Positions 33,334 to 41,586 of a DNA stretch of 61,840 nt are shown here, one piece after another. Below the pieces are notes generated by a model that was not told where the DNA came from, did no database searches, and was given only the letters and a program-made list of their open reading frames with translations. Origin of the DNA: an uncultured Frankiales bacterium (GTDB lineage: Bacteria > Actinomycetota > Actinomycetes > Mycobacteriales > SCTD01); the NCBI GenBank assembly GCA_946479905.1, contig CAMLIA010000003.1, positions 1 to 61,840 on the forward strand. The letters run 5' to 3'. Position 1 is the stretch's first letter. Every line of letters starts with the position of its first letter. The position numbers were made by a program, and so were the translations under genes.

Positions 33334-34719
33334 GTGGACCTGCGACGACGGCTACGGGCCTGCTGGCCGGCACTGCTGGGCTGTGCGCTCGCCCTGACGA
33401 CCGCCGTACCCCCCGCGCACGCCACCACACCGGTCGCCGCAGCCGCCAGCTGTCCCGCGGCGCCGTACGGCGTCCACCGCGTGGCGCCCGGGACGGGCAG
33501 GACGGTCGCCCTCACCTTCGACGACGGTCCGGGTCCCAGCACCGGCGCGATGCTGTCGGTGCTCCGGTCGAAGAGGGTGCGGGCGACGTTCTTCAACCTC
33601 GGCACGGCGAGCGCGGCGGCGGCGCAGACCGTCCGGGCCGAGGTGAACAGCGGCTCGGTGGTCGGCAACCACACGTGGGACCACACGCGGCTGACCACAC
33701 TGACCGCCTCGGCGCAGGCGAGCGAGCTGAGCCGCGCCAGCGCCGAGCAAGCCGCGCTCGTCGGCCGGCTGCCGTGCCTGTTCCGGCCGCCGTACGGGTC
33801 GTACAACACCGCCACCCTGACGCTCGCCGCGCAGCGCAACCTGCAGGTGTACACGTGGTCGGTCGACCCGGAGGACTGGAAGGCAGCGGGCACGTCCTCG
33901 TCGTACTGGATCAGCCGGATCGTCCGCCGCGCCGAGGCCGGCATCACGCAGACCCACCCCGTGATCCTGCTGCACAACCAGGCCGCAGGGAACCCGGCGA
34001 CCGTGGCGGCGCTCGGCCCGATCATCGACTTCTACCGCGCCCACGGCTACGCCTTCGTCGACCTGTACGGGCGGAAGGGCTACCCGGCCGACAGCCCGTT
34101 CGGCTCCTACGACCGGGTGACCCGCTGGCCGGGTGGGCTCCGCGTCGACGGCTGGGTGATCGACCCGAGCACCACCGGAAGTGCACTGGCCGACCTCTAC
34201 GTCGACGGTCGAGGCGTCGGCCGGTACCGGGCCGGCACCTACGGGGCGGCCCTGGCCAAGGCGTACCCGAGGTTCGGCGGCTCTCACGGGCTGGTCGTCA
34301 CGTTCCCGTTTACCGCGGGCGGGGCGCACCAGGTCTGCGCCATCGGGGTCGACGTCGCGGGAGCCGGTGACGACACCGTTCTCGGCTGCCGGTCCGTCGT
34401 CGTGTCCAACAGCCCCGTCGGCTACCTCGACAGTGCGGCGGGGACACCGTCGGCGGTCCTTTTGTCCGGGTGGGCACTCGACCCGGACACCGCGGCCGCG
34501 ATCAGCGTGGTGCCCTACGTCGACGGCCACCCGCGGGCAGCACAGGTCGCGAACACCTACCGGCCCGACGTGGGGCGCGCCCACCCAGGCTGGGGTGACG
34601 ACCACGGGTTCCGGTTCGCGCTGCCGGTCGCGCGGGGCACCCACACGGTCTGCGTCGACGCGGTCAACGCCGGACCCGGCGCCACGACCCGGCTCCGCTG
34701 CGCCCGCGTGGTGACGTGA
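33334..34719 (+). CDS. secreted NodB polysaccharide deacetylase with C-terminal repeats
   Basis: A 461-residue exported enzyme with a signal peptide (WPALLGCALALTTAVPPAHA). The NodB domain (about 45-235) has VALTFDDGPGPS, VGNHTWDHTRL (metal His-x3-His), LFRPPYGSYN and VDPEDWKAAG, as in peptidoglycan or chitin deacetylases. The C-terminal half contains two related modules of about 100 residues (RVDGWVIDPSTTGSALADLY and LLSGWALDPDTAAAISVVPY), perhaps wall-binding. CACCGT lies 6 bases before the GTG at 33334. Its stop is 22 bp from the tRNA-Arg gene. Confidence 0.88.
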   Translation: MDLRRRLRACWPALLGCALALTTAVPPAHATTPVAAAASCPAAPYGVHRVAPGTGRTVALTFDDGPGPSTGAMLSVLRSKRVRATFFNLGTASAAAAQTVRAEVNSGSVVGNHTWDHTRLTTLTASAQASELSRASAEQAALVGRLPCLFRPPYGSYNTATLTLAAQRNLQVYTWSVDPEDWKAAGTSSSYWISRIVRRAEAGITQTHPVILLHNQAAGNPATVAALGPIIDFYRAHGYAFVDLYGRKGYPADSPFGSYDRVTRWPGGLRVDGWVIDPSTTGSALADLYVDGRGVGRYRAGTYGAALAKAYPRFGGSHGLVVTFPFTAGGAHQVCAIGVDVAGAGDDTVLGCRSVVVSNSPVGYLDSAAGTPSAVLLSGWALDPDTAAAISVVPYVDGHPRAAQVANTYRPDVGRAHPGWGDDHGFRFALPVARGTHTVCVDAVNAGPGATTRLRCARVVT

Positions 34720-34741
34720 CGCTCTGGACACCAGACTCGAG

Positions 34742-34814
34742 TGCACCCGAAGGGATTCGAACCCCTAACCTCTTGATCCGTAGTCAAGTGCTCTATCCGT
34801 TGAGCTACGGGTGC
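34742..34814 (-). tRNA. tRNA-Arg (ACG)
   Basis: A 73-base cloverleaf on the minus strand. The acceptor GCACCCG pairs with CGGGTGC, with discriminator A. The D-loop is TAGCTCAACGGATAGAGCA, the anticodon arm is CTTGA-CTACGGA-TCAAG giving anticodon ACG, and the T arm is AGGGGTTCGAATCCCT. CCA is not encoded. Read as Arg for CGN codons after A34-to-inosine editing. Confidence 0.96.
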
Positions 34815-34874
34815 GCGTCGCCGACGAGGACGACCGGCAGAGCATACCGGAGCGACGGACCTCCACCTCGGGCG

Positions 34875-36362
34875 TCAGAGCTTCGGTGCGTACCAGCGGG
34901 CCAGCTTCCCGTCCCTGCTCACCGCCCGCAGCCTGTCCTCGGCCGCCGCCCGGCTCTCGGTGGTCGCGACGATGAGCAGCTGGTCGCCGTGCTCGAGCCG
35001 GGTGTCGCTCGTCGGGACCGTGCCCTCCCGACCGCGTACGACCAGGCTCAGGACGGCACCCGTGGGGAGGCGGAGCTCATCGACGTACACGCCGTGCAGG
35101 TGGGACCCCGGACGCACGGTCACCTGGAGCAGGTCCGCACCGACGGACTCCAGCGGGGCTGCCTCGACCTCGAGGTCGCGCGCCTCGACGTCCTCGACCA
35201 CGCCGAGCCAGCGGCCGACGTAGGGCAGCGTCGGTGCCTGCACCAGCGTGTAGATCACGACCAGGACGAAGACCGCGTCGAGCACCCTGCTGGCGCCGGG
35301 AACGTGCTGGGTCACCGGGACGATGGCGAGCACGATGGGCACCGCCCCGCGCAGTCCCGACCAGGCGAGGAACAGCTGCTCGCGCAGCGACACCCGGAAC
35401 GGCGTGGTGGTGAGGAGCACGGCGAGGGGGCGGCCGACGAACAGCGCCGCCGCGCCGACGACCAGGGCGGTCGGGATCGCCTCGACCAGCCGCGACGGGC
35501 TGGCCAGCAGGCCGAGCAGCACGAACAGGCCGAGCTCCGCGAGCAGGGCGAGGCTGGTCGCGAAGCCGAGCACCGCCCGCCGGTGCGGCAGCCGGGCACT
35601 GCCGACGACGAGCCCTGCGACGTAGACCGCCAGGAACCCGCTGCCGTGCAGGACGCCGGCCACCCCGAAGCTGAGCAGCACCAGCCCGACGGTGGCCAGG
35701 GGGTAGAGCCCGGCGCTGGGGAGCGCCAGGCGACCGAGGCCGACGCGCCCGACCGCACCGATCACGAGGCCGACCGCGAGGCCGACGAGGAGCTCGAAGC
35801 ACACCAGGCCCGCGACCTCCCAGGCGCTGGTGCTCGTCCACGAGTCGGAGCTGACCAGCGTCACCAGGACGACCGTCGGGGCGTCGTTGAGGCCGGACTC
35901 GGCCTCCAGCAACCGTCCCAGCCGGCCCTTGAGCGGCAGTCGGCGCAGCACGCTGAAGACCGCGGCAGCGTCGGTGGAGGCGACGGCGGCGCCGAGCAGC
36001 AGAGCCGTCCGCCAGCTGGTGCCCAGCAGCCAGACCGTCGAGCTCGCGACGACGCCGACGCTCACGAAGACCCCGACGGTCGACAGCAGCGCGGCCGGGC
36101 CGACGGCCGGCCGGACCTGCGACCAGCGCGTCGTGAGACCGCCCTCGGCCAGGATGACGGCGAGCGCGACGAGGCCGATCTCCCCGGTCAGGTCGTAGTC
36201 CTCGAAGCGGATCCCGAGGCCCGCCTCGCCCAGGGTGAGCCCGAGCGCGAGGTAGACCAGCAGTGCCGGTACGCCGGTCCTGCTGCTCAGCCGGACCGCG
36301 AGCACCGCGACCAGGAGCAGCCCGCATCCTGCGAGGAGCGCGAGATCGACGGCGTGGCTCAC
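34875..36362 (-). CDS. potassium/proton antiporter (NhaP2/CvrA type) with C-terminal TrkA_C domain
   Basis: A 495-residue CPA1-type antiporter. About 12 membrane helices span residues 5-390, including the ion-site region VASTDAAAVFSVLRRL and the ESGLNDAPTVVLV segment, both typical of CPA1 exchangers. A cytoplasmic TrkA_C-like domain (about 405-480: VRPGSHLHGVYVDELRLPTG, EHGDQLLIVATTE) probably senses a ligand. It would export K+ or Na+ for H+ and help with osmotic stress. The GTG at 36362 has CAGGAT exactly 6 bases ahead, half of a symmetric bidirectional promoter shared with the PAP2-phoP-phoR operon. Confidence 0.9.
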   Translation of the reverse strand: MSHAVDLALLAGCGLLLVAVLAVRLSSRTGVPALLVYLALGLTLGEAGLGIRFEDYDLTGEIGLVALAVILAEGGLTTRWSQVRPAVGPAALLSTVGVFVSVGVVASSTVWLLGTSWRTALLLGAAVASTDAAAVFSVLRRLPLKGRLGRLLEAESGLNDAPTVVLVTLVSSDSWTSTSAWEVAGLVCFELLVGLAVGLVIGAVGRVGLGRLALPSAGLYPLATVGLVLLSFGVAGVLHGSGFLAVYVAGLVVGSARLPHRRAVLGFATSLALLAELGLFVLLGLLASPSRLVEAIPTALVVGAAALFVGRPLAVLLTTTPFRVSLREQLFLAWSGLRGAVPIVLAIVPVTQHVPGASRVLDAVFVLVVIYTLVQAPTLPYVGRWLGVVEDVEARDLEVEAAPLESVGADLLQVTVRPGSHLHGVYVDELRLPTGAVLSLVVRGREGTVPTSDTRLEHGDQLLIVATTESRAAAEDRLRAVSRDGKLARWYAPKL

Positions 36363-36368
36363 CTGCGC

Positions 36369-36381
36369 ATCCTGGCAGGAT
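36369..36381. promoter_or_regulatory. symmetric bidirectional -10 element
   Basis: ATCCTG-G-CAGGAT (36369-36381) is a perfect palindrome. Read on the plus strand it gives CAGGAT 6 bases before the PAP2 GTG (36388). Read on the minus strand it gives CAGGAT 6 bases before the antiporter GTG (36362). Both are nAnnnT -10-like elements at leaderless spacing, with no ribosome site for either gene. The two promoters occupy the same 13 bp and should exclude each other. Confidence 0.55.
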
Positions 36382-36387
36382 GGATGG

Positions 36388-37110
36388 GTGCGCAGGAGAC
36401 CGCGGCTCGCCGGAGAGCTGCTCGTGGTGGTCGGGCTCCTCGTCGTCTACGACTGGGTGGCGTCGCAGTCGCGGGCCACCCCGGCGGTCGCGTACGCCCA
36501 CGGGCGCGCGATGCTCCGGCTCACCCCCGGTGGCCTGGAGCTGCGCGCCGACCACTGGCTCGCCGGGCTCGGCTGGCTGCAGGACCCCGCGTCGTACTAC
36601 TACGACCTGGCCCACATCAACGTCACGATGGTGGCGCTGCTCGTCTGCTGGTGGTGGGTGCCGGCCGCCTACCGGCGCGCCCGCAACTCGCTGGTGCTCA
36701 TCAACGTGATCGGCCTGGTGACGTTCTTCCTCTACCCCGTCGCGCCCCCACGGCTGCTCCCCGGCTCAGGCTTCGTCGACGTCGTGGCGCAGTCCGGCAC
36801 CTGGGGTGCCGGCAACGGCGCGGTGCAGCACCCGAACGAGTACGGCTCGATGCCGTCCCTGCACACGGCCTGGGCCGTGTGGGTCGCACTCACCGTGATG
36901 ACGATGACGGCTGGCAGGCGGTGGTGGGCGCTGGGCTGGCTGCACGTCGCGCTCACGGTGTTCTTCGTGATCGTCACCGGCAACCACTACCTCGTCGACG
37001 TCGTCGCCGGAGGCGCGACAGCAGCCGTGGCCTGGGCGCTCGGCTCACAGCGAGTTCCCAGCGTCTCCCCAGCCGCCGCCGAGCCCAGGACCGCGATGGT
37101 GGAGCGATGA
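36388..37110 (+). CDS. PAP2-superfamily (inositol phosphorylceramide synthase-like) membrane phosphatase
   Basis: A 240-residue integral membrane protein with about six helices. PAP2 motifs are PPRLLPGSGF, the MPSLHTAWAVW histidine and the NHYLVDVVAGG His/Asp, as in the Aur1/PAP2_3 branch. It probably dephosphorylates or transfers head groups on polyprenyl or inositol phospholipids at the outer membrane face. A paralogue lies at 47455-48237. Its stop overlaps the phoP start (ATGA), so it is translationally coupled to a two-component system that may respond to the same lipid or envelope state. It has a GTG start at 36388. Confidence 0.85.
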   Translation: MRRRPRLAGELLVVVGLLVVYDWVASQSRATPAVAYAHGRAMLRLTPGGLELRADHWLAGLGWLQDPASYYYDLAHINVTMVALLVCWWWVPAAYRRARNSLVLINVIGLVTFFLYPVAPPRLLPGSGFVDVVAQSGTWGAGNGAVQHPNEYGSMPSLHTAWAVWVALTVMTMTAGRRWWALGWLHVALTVFFVIVTGNHYLVDVVAGGATAAVAWALGSQRVPSVSPAAAEPRTAMVER

Positions 37111-37808
37111 CGACCACCGCCCCCGAGGCCCGCCTGCTCGTCGTCGACGACGAGCCGAACATCGTCGAGCTGCTCTCGGCCTCGCTCCGCTTCGCCGGGT
37201 TCGAGGTGGAGACCGCGTCCGGGGGTCTCGAGGCGGTCGACAAAGCGCGCACCTTCCGCCCGGACCTGCTCGTCCTCGACGTCATGATGCCGGGACTCGA
37301 CGGCTTCGGTGTGGTGCGCCGGCTGCGCCAGGACGGCGTCCGTACCCCCGTCGTGTTCCTCACGGCGAAGGACGCCACCGAGGACAAGGTCCAGGGGCTG
37401 ACCCTGGGCGGCGACGACTACGTGACGAAGCCGTTCTCCCTGGAGGAGGTCGTGGCGCGGATCCGCGCGGTGCTCCGCCGCGTGTCGGCGTCGCCGGCCG
37501 CGGCCAAGCACCTGTCGTTCGCCGACATCGAGCTCGACGAGGACACCCACGAGGTCTGGAAGAACGGCGAGCTCGTCGCGCTCTCGCCGACCGAGTTCAA
37601 GCTGCTGCGGTACTTCATGCAGAACACCGGCCGGGTGCTGTCGAAGGCGCAGATCCTCGACCACGTCTGGAACTACGACTTCGGCGGTGACGCGAACGTG
37701 GTCGAGTCCTACGTCTCGTACCTGCGCCGCAAGATCGACACCACCGAGCCCCGCCTGCTGCACACCCTGCGCGGCGTCGGCTACGTGATGCGCATCCCCC
37801 GTTCGTGA
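37107..37808 (+). CDS. phoP: response regulator, mycobacterial PhoP type
   Basis: A 233-residue OmpR-family regulator. The receiver is complete: D14/D15, phospho-acceptor D58 (LVLDVMMPGLDGFG) and K108 (DDYVTKPFSLEEVVARIR). The DNA-binding half (FADIELDEDTHEVWK, LSPTEFKLLRYF, NVVESYVSYLRRKIDT, LLHTLRGVGYVMR) is almost word-for-word like M. tuberculosis PhoP (Rv0757). That protein governs envelope lipid, pH and redox genes and is not the Streptomyces phosphate regulator of the same name. It overlaps the PAP2 stop upstream and the kinase GTG downstream (GTGA). Confidence 0.9.
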   Translation: MTTTAPEARLLVVDDEPNIVELLSASLRFAGFEVETASGGLEAVDKARTFRPDLLVLDVMMPGLDGFGVVRRLRQDGVRTPVVFLTAKDATEDKVQGLTLGGDDYVTKPFSLEEVVARIRAVLRRVSASPAAAKHLSFADIELDEDTHEVWKNGELVALSPTEFKLLRYFMQNTGRVLSKAQILDHVWNYDFGGDANVVESYVSYLRRKIDTTEPRLLHTLRGVGYVMRIPRS

Positions 37809-39244
37809 CCGGGTTGTGGGCCCGCACCCCGCTGCGGGTCAGGCTCGTCGTCGCGCTCGTCCTGCTCGCCGGGGTCGGGCTCGGGATCAGCGGCGTCGCG
37901 GCGAGCCGCGCGCTGCACGGCTACCTGCTGGACCGCGTCGACCAGCAGCTGGGTGCTGCCGTCCACGACACGGGTGCCATCAACGGGTTGCTGCGAGGCT
38001 TCGGCGGATCGCCCGATGGCGATGGTCCGGGCCGTCCTGACGCCTTCGGCCTGATCTACGTGTCCCTCGTCCTGCCGGACGGGACGGTGTCCCAGCGCAG
38101 CACCCTGCCCGAGGGGACAGCGGCACCGTCGGTGCCCGACAAGCCGCGTGACAGCAAGCCGTACACGGTCGGGTCCGCGGGCGGAGGCGGGTCGTGGCGA
38201 GTCATCAACAGGTCGGTGCCCACCACGGCAGGGGTCACCGGCGAGCTGTACGTGGCCGTCCCCCTCGACGAGGTCCAGCAGACCGTCGGGAGGCTGGAGG
38301 TCATCGAGGCCGTCATCGGCGGTGTCGTGCTGCTCCTGCTGGCCGCGGCCGGGACTCTCGTCGTACGCCGCTCCCTGCGGCCGCTCGTCGCCGTCGAGTC
38401 CGCCGCCGAAGCGATCGCGGAAGGCGACCTGTCGCAGCGGGTGCCCGAGTCCGACCCGCGGACCGAGGTGGGGTCGCTGTCGCAGTCGTTCAACACCATG
38501 GTGGCGCGGCTCGAGACAGCGTTCTCGGAGCAGGCCGCGTCGGAAGCCGACGCGCGCGCGTCGGAGGAGCGGATGCGGCGCTTCGTGGGCGACGCCTCGC
38601 ACGAGCTGCGCACCCCGCTGACGTCGATCCGCGGGTTCGCCGAGCTGTACCGGCAGGGGGCGCTGCCGTCGGCCGACGACGTCGCCCGTGCCATGTCGCG
38701 CGTCGAGGGCGAGGCCGCGCGGATGGGCCTGCTCGTCGAGGACCTGCTGCTGCTCGCGCGGCTCGACCAGCAGCGACCGCTCGAGCGTGCCGCGGTCGAC
38801 CTGCTGGAGCTCGCGCGCGACGCCGTCGCCGACGCGCAGGCCGTCGACCCGAGCCGCGCCGTCACCCTGGAGGCGGTGGCTGCCGGGCCACCACCGGTGG
38901 TGTCGGGTGACGCCGGGCGGCTGAGGCAGGTCTTCGGCAACCTGGTGAGCAACGCCCTGACGCACACCCCGGCAGGTACGCCGGTGGTGGTCCGGGTCGC
39001 CACCTCGGCCTCCGAGGCGACCGTCGAGGTCGTCGACTCGGGACCGGGCATCCCGGCGGCGGAGCGAGAGCGTGTCTTCGAGCGGTTCTTCCGGACCGAC
39101 TCCTCGCGCACCCGCGCCTCCGGCGGGACGGGGCTCGGCTTGTCCATCGTGGCGGCGCTCGTCGCCGCGCACGGCGGATCGGTAGAGGTGGCCGACACAC
39201 CTGGTGGCGGCGCGACCTTCCGGGTCCGGCTCCCCCTCGCCTGA
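37805..39244 (+). CDS. phoR: sensor histidine kinase, mycobacterial PhoR type
   Basis: A 479-residue membrane histidine kinase. A helix at about 14-34, a variable extracytoplasmic loop (about 40-165) and a second helix (VIGGVVLLLLAAAGTLVV) are followed by HAMP, then DHp with the phospho-histidine near 265 (GDASHELRTPLTSIRGFA). The ATP lid has N (LVSNALTHTP), G1 DSGPGIP and G2 GGTGLGLSI. The DHp and neighbouring RGFAELYRQGA and RMGLLVEDLLLLARLD track mycobacterial PhoR. The signal is unknown because the sensor loop is not conserved. The GTG start overlaps the phoP stop. Confidence 0.9.
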   Translation: MTGLWARTPLRVRLVVALVLLAGVGLGISGVAASRALHGYLLDRVDQQLGAAVHDTGAINGLLRGFGGSPDGDGPGRPDAFGLIYVSLVLPDGTVSQRSTLPEGTAAPSVPDKPRDSKPYTVGSAGGGGSWRVINRSVPTTAGVTGELYVAVPLDEVQQTVGRLEVIEAVIGGVVLLLLAAAGTLVVRRSLRPLVAVESAAEAIAEGDLSQRVPESDPRTEVGSLSQSFNTMVARLETAFSEQAASEADARASEERMRRFVGDASHELRTPLTSIRGFAELYRQGALPSADDVARAMSRVEGEAARMGLLVEDLLLLARLDQQRPLERAAVDLLELARDAVADAQAVDPSRAVTLEAVAAGPPPVVSGDAGRLRQVFGNLVSNALTHTPAGTPVVVRVATSASEATVEVVDSGPGIPAAERERVFERFFRTDSSRTRASGGTGLGLSIVAALVAAHGGSVEVADTPGGGATFRVRLPLA

Positions 39245-39307
39245 GCTCGTCCACAGAACGTCGGCGCGCGCCCCACCGGCACCCTGCCGTGGTCCAGGCT
39301 GCCGGAC

Positions 39308-40462
39308 GTGAACCTGTCCGACCTCACCGACGCCGTCGCCGCCGTCTGCGCGCTCGAGCCCGCCGCGCTGGACACCGACGCGCTGCGCGAGCTCGCGGTC
39401 ACGGCGGAGAAGGCCGCCGGCCGGCTGCGGGGGCTCGCGAGCGCCGCCCTCGGCGAGGTGGCGGCGCGGGAGCCGGAGGGCGCCGCCTGGTGGTGGCGCG
39501 ACGCCACCGGCATCAGCGGAGAGGCCGCCGGCCATGCGCTGCGTCGGGCGACAGGGCTCCGCTCGCTCCCCTCGGTGGCCGAGGCCGTGGTCGACGGCCG
39601 GCTGTCGCTGGAGCAGGCCGGCGCCCTCGTCCCTCTCGTCGGCAAGATCGACGAGGTGGAGCTGCACGACTCCCAGCCGCTCCTCATCGACGGAGCCGCG
39701 GGCCGTACCGTCGACAGCATCGGCCAGTGGGTGCGCCACCTCATCGCCATGAACTCCGACAAGGACCTCGAGCTCGAGCAGGAAGCCGCCGCGGACAAGC
39801 GGTACCTGCGGCACCGGACCGACGCTGACGGGATGGTCCGCGGCAGCTTCGCGCTCCCGGCCGAGGACGCCGAGCCCTACCTGACCGTCCTTGAGCCGCT
39901 GGCCCGCAAGGCCGGCGACGCCGACGAACGGACCGCCGCCCAGCGGCGAGCGGACGCCTTCGCCGACGTGTTCGCCGGCGCGGCCCGCTGGGCCGACCTG
40001 CCGAACGCCGGTGGGCAGCGCACCCAGGTCTGCTACGTCATCAGCGCCGAGTGGGCGGCCGCCCAGCGCGGCGCCACCCCGGCGACCGGCGCCTGGACCG
40101 GACCCCAGACGCGCGCCCGGATGGAGGCGCTGCTGTGCGATGCACGGCTGTCCCGGCTGCTGCTCGACAGCTCAGGCCAGGTGCGCTCCCTCGAGTCCGT
40201 CAACGACGAGATCACGATGGCGCAGCGACGAGCCGTCTCCGCGCGCGACCGGCGCTGCGTCGCCCGCGGCTGTCACCGGCCCCCCGCCTTCTGCGACGTC
40301 CACCACCTGATCGCGCGGGAGGACGGCGGCCCGACGTCGCTCGAGAACCTTGCGCTGCTGTGCCGCCGGCACCACGTCATGTGGCACCAGGGCCGGCTGC
40401 TCCTGCCCGACCTCGACGTGCCCTGGCTGCGCAAGCCGCTCGACCCACCGATGGTGGCGTGA
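39308..40462 (+). CDS. DUF222 / HNH endonuclease domain protein (13E12 type)
   Basis: A 384-residue protein. The N-terminal DUF222 region (about 1-280) has the helical EQAGALVPLVGKIDEVE-type pattern, and the C-terminal HNH nuclease motif is CDVHHLIAREDGG followed by NLALLCRRHHVMWHQG. Many actinobacteria carry multiple copies, known in mycobacteria as the 13E12 repeat family. The role is unresolved and mobility has been suggested. The GTG at 39308 has CAGGCT 7 bases ahead. Composition matches its neighbours, so no recent transfer is evident. Confidence 0.88.
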   Translation: MNLSDLTDAVAAVCALEPAALDTDALRELAVTAEKAAGRLRGLASAALGEVAAREPEGAAWWWRDATGISGEAAGHALRRATGLRSLPSVAEAVVDGRLSLEQAGALVPLVGKIDEVELHDSQPLLIDGAAGRTVDSIGQWVRHLIAMNSDKDLELEQEAAADKRYLRHRTDADGMVRGSFALPAEDAEPYLTVLEPLARKAGDADERTAAQRRADAFADVFAGAARWADLPNAGGQRTQVCYVISAEWAAAQRGATPATGAWTGPQTRARMEALLCDARLSRLLLDSSGQVRSLESVNDEITMAQRRAVSARDRRCVARGCHRPPAFCDVHHLIAREDGGPTSLENLALLCRRHHVMWHQGRLLLPDLDVPWLRKPLDPPMVA

Positions 40463-40466
40463 GCCG

Positions 40467-41573
40467 TCAGCCCGCGGACAGCGTGTAGGGAGTGACGGGA
40501 TCGTCGAACCCCCTGAGCACCTGAGGCACACCTGGAACCGCCATCCACTCGGCGCCGAGGAGCTCGACGAGCTCGCCGGCGGTGATCACCTGCCCGGGCT
40601 CGGCTACCGCGACCAGCCGCGACGCGAGGTTGACCGAGGGACCGAAGTAGTCCCCGTCCTGCGCCAGCACGCTGCCGTAGGCCACCCCTGCCCGGCAGTC
40701 GATGCCGGCCTCCGCCGCGCGGGGGTGCGTGACCAGGTCGAGCGCGATCCGGACCAGGTCCTCGGGGAGGGCGCTGACCCACATCACAGCGTCGCCGAGG
40801 AACTTCACGACCCTGCCGCCCCTCGCGTGGATGGTGTCCATGGCCGTCTCCTCGAAGGCCGAGAGGACCTCCGAGAGCGACGCGAGCGGAAGCTGCTGGG
40901 ACAACCGGGTGAACCCGGAGAGGTCGGCGAACCCGATGCCGCAACGGAAGGCGGTGCGTTCGGTCCGCTCCCGGTCGATGTCCTCGAAGTGCACTCGGGT
41001 CGCCTCGAGGTGCTGGCGGTGCAGGGTGTCGAGCATCTGCCCGATCCGCGGGACCAGTCTCGTCACGGCGGCGTAGGCCTTGGCGGTCTTCACCTCGTCA
41101 CCGGTGACTGCGAGGTCGATGACACCTTCCATCCCTGCCCGCATGGCCGACGACTCGGCCTCGGTGATCCTGGCCAGGGCCGCCCCGACGACCCGTGAGA
41201 CGCCGAGCGCGGTGTTCTCACCAAGGAAGCCACGTACCTCGAGGTAGGTGCCGAGGGCTTCTACGTCCGCCTCGGTCAGCGACGGTGCGTCGTCACCCTT
41301 GTCCGGAAGGCCCAGGGTTCGCCAGACGCGCACGAGGACCGCCGGCTCGACCTCCAGCCGAGCAGCTGCGTCCCGCAGGCTGAGCAGCCCGACGAGCGGC
41401 CTGATCTGCCGATCTCCTGCGAGCGCGAACAGCCGGCCCCGCGACTCCGCGAGCGTCATCTCCTCGAGGGTGCATCCCTCGGACACCAGGAACTCGAGAA
41501 GCTCCCGTCGCTGCACGGCGTTCTCCGCCGCCGGGTCGTACAGACCGGCCTCGGTGAGGGCGTCCAGGTCCAC
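40467..41573 (-). CDS. class III adenylate cyclase with N-terminal regulatory domain
   Basis: A 368-residue cyclase related to mycobacterial Rv1264/Rv2212. The N-terminal helical regulatory domain (VDLDALTEAGLYDP to about 170) is the pH- or fatty-acid-sensing type. The catalytic domain has the metal aspartates in GIGFADLSGFTRLSQQLP and VVKFLGDAVMW, and GPSVNLASRLVAVAEPGQV. It should make cAMP as a homodimer in the cytoplasm. I chose the GTG at 41573, since related proteins begin just there; a GTG at 41609 would overlap sbcC. It may be co-transcribed behind sbcDC. Confidence 0.87.
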   Translation of the reverse strand: MDLDALTEAGLYDPAAENAVQRRELLEFLVSEGCTLEEMTLAESRGRLFALAGDRQIRPLVGLLSLRDAAARLEVEPAVLVRVWRTLGLPDKGDDAPSLTEADVEALGTYLEVRGFLGENTALGVSRVVGAALARITEAESSAMRAGMEGVIDLAVTGDEVKTAKAYAAVTRLVPRIGQMLDTLHRQHLEATRVHFEDIDRERTERTAFRCGIGFADLSGFTRLSQQLPLASLSEVLSAFEETAMDTIHARGGRVVKFLGDAVMWVSALPEDLVRIALDLVTHPRAAEAGIDCRAGVAYGSVLAQDGDYFGPSVNLASRLVAVAEPGQVITAGELVELLGAEWMAVPGVPQVLRGFDDPVTPYTLSAG

Positions 41574-41586
41574 GGGACACAGTGTG

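Noticed and set aside
34742..34814. tRNA-Arg as an integration (att) site for a mobile element
   Set aside because: No integrase, no repeated tRNA 3' fragment and no composition change on either side within the window.
37107..39244. Treating this PhoPR pair as the phosphate regulator that reads the PHO boxes
   Set aside because: The proteins resemble the mycobacterial envelope/pH PhoPR, which recognises different direct repeats; the phosphate-type PhoP is probably elsewhere.
39308..40462. HNH gene as evidence of a mobile element or intein
   Set aside because: The DUF222/HNH architecture is a normal dispersed actinobacterial family. No flanking repeats, target duplication or split host gene are seen.
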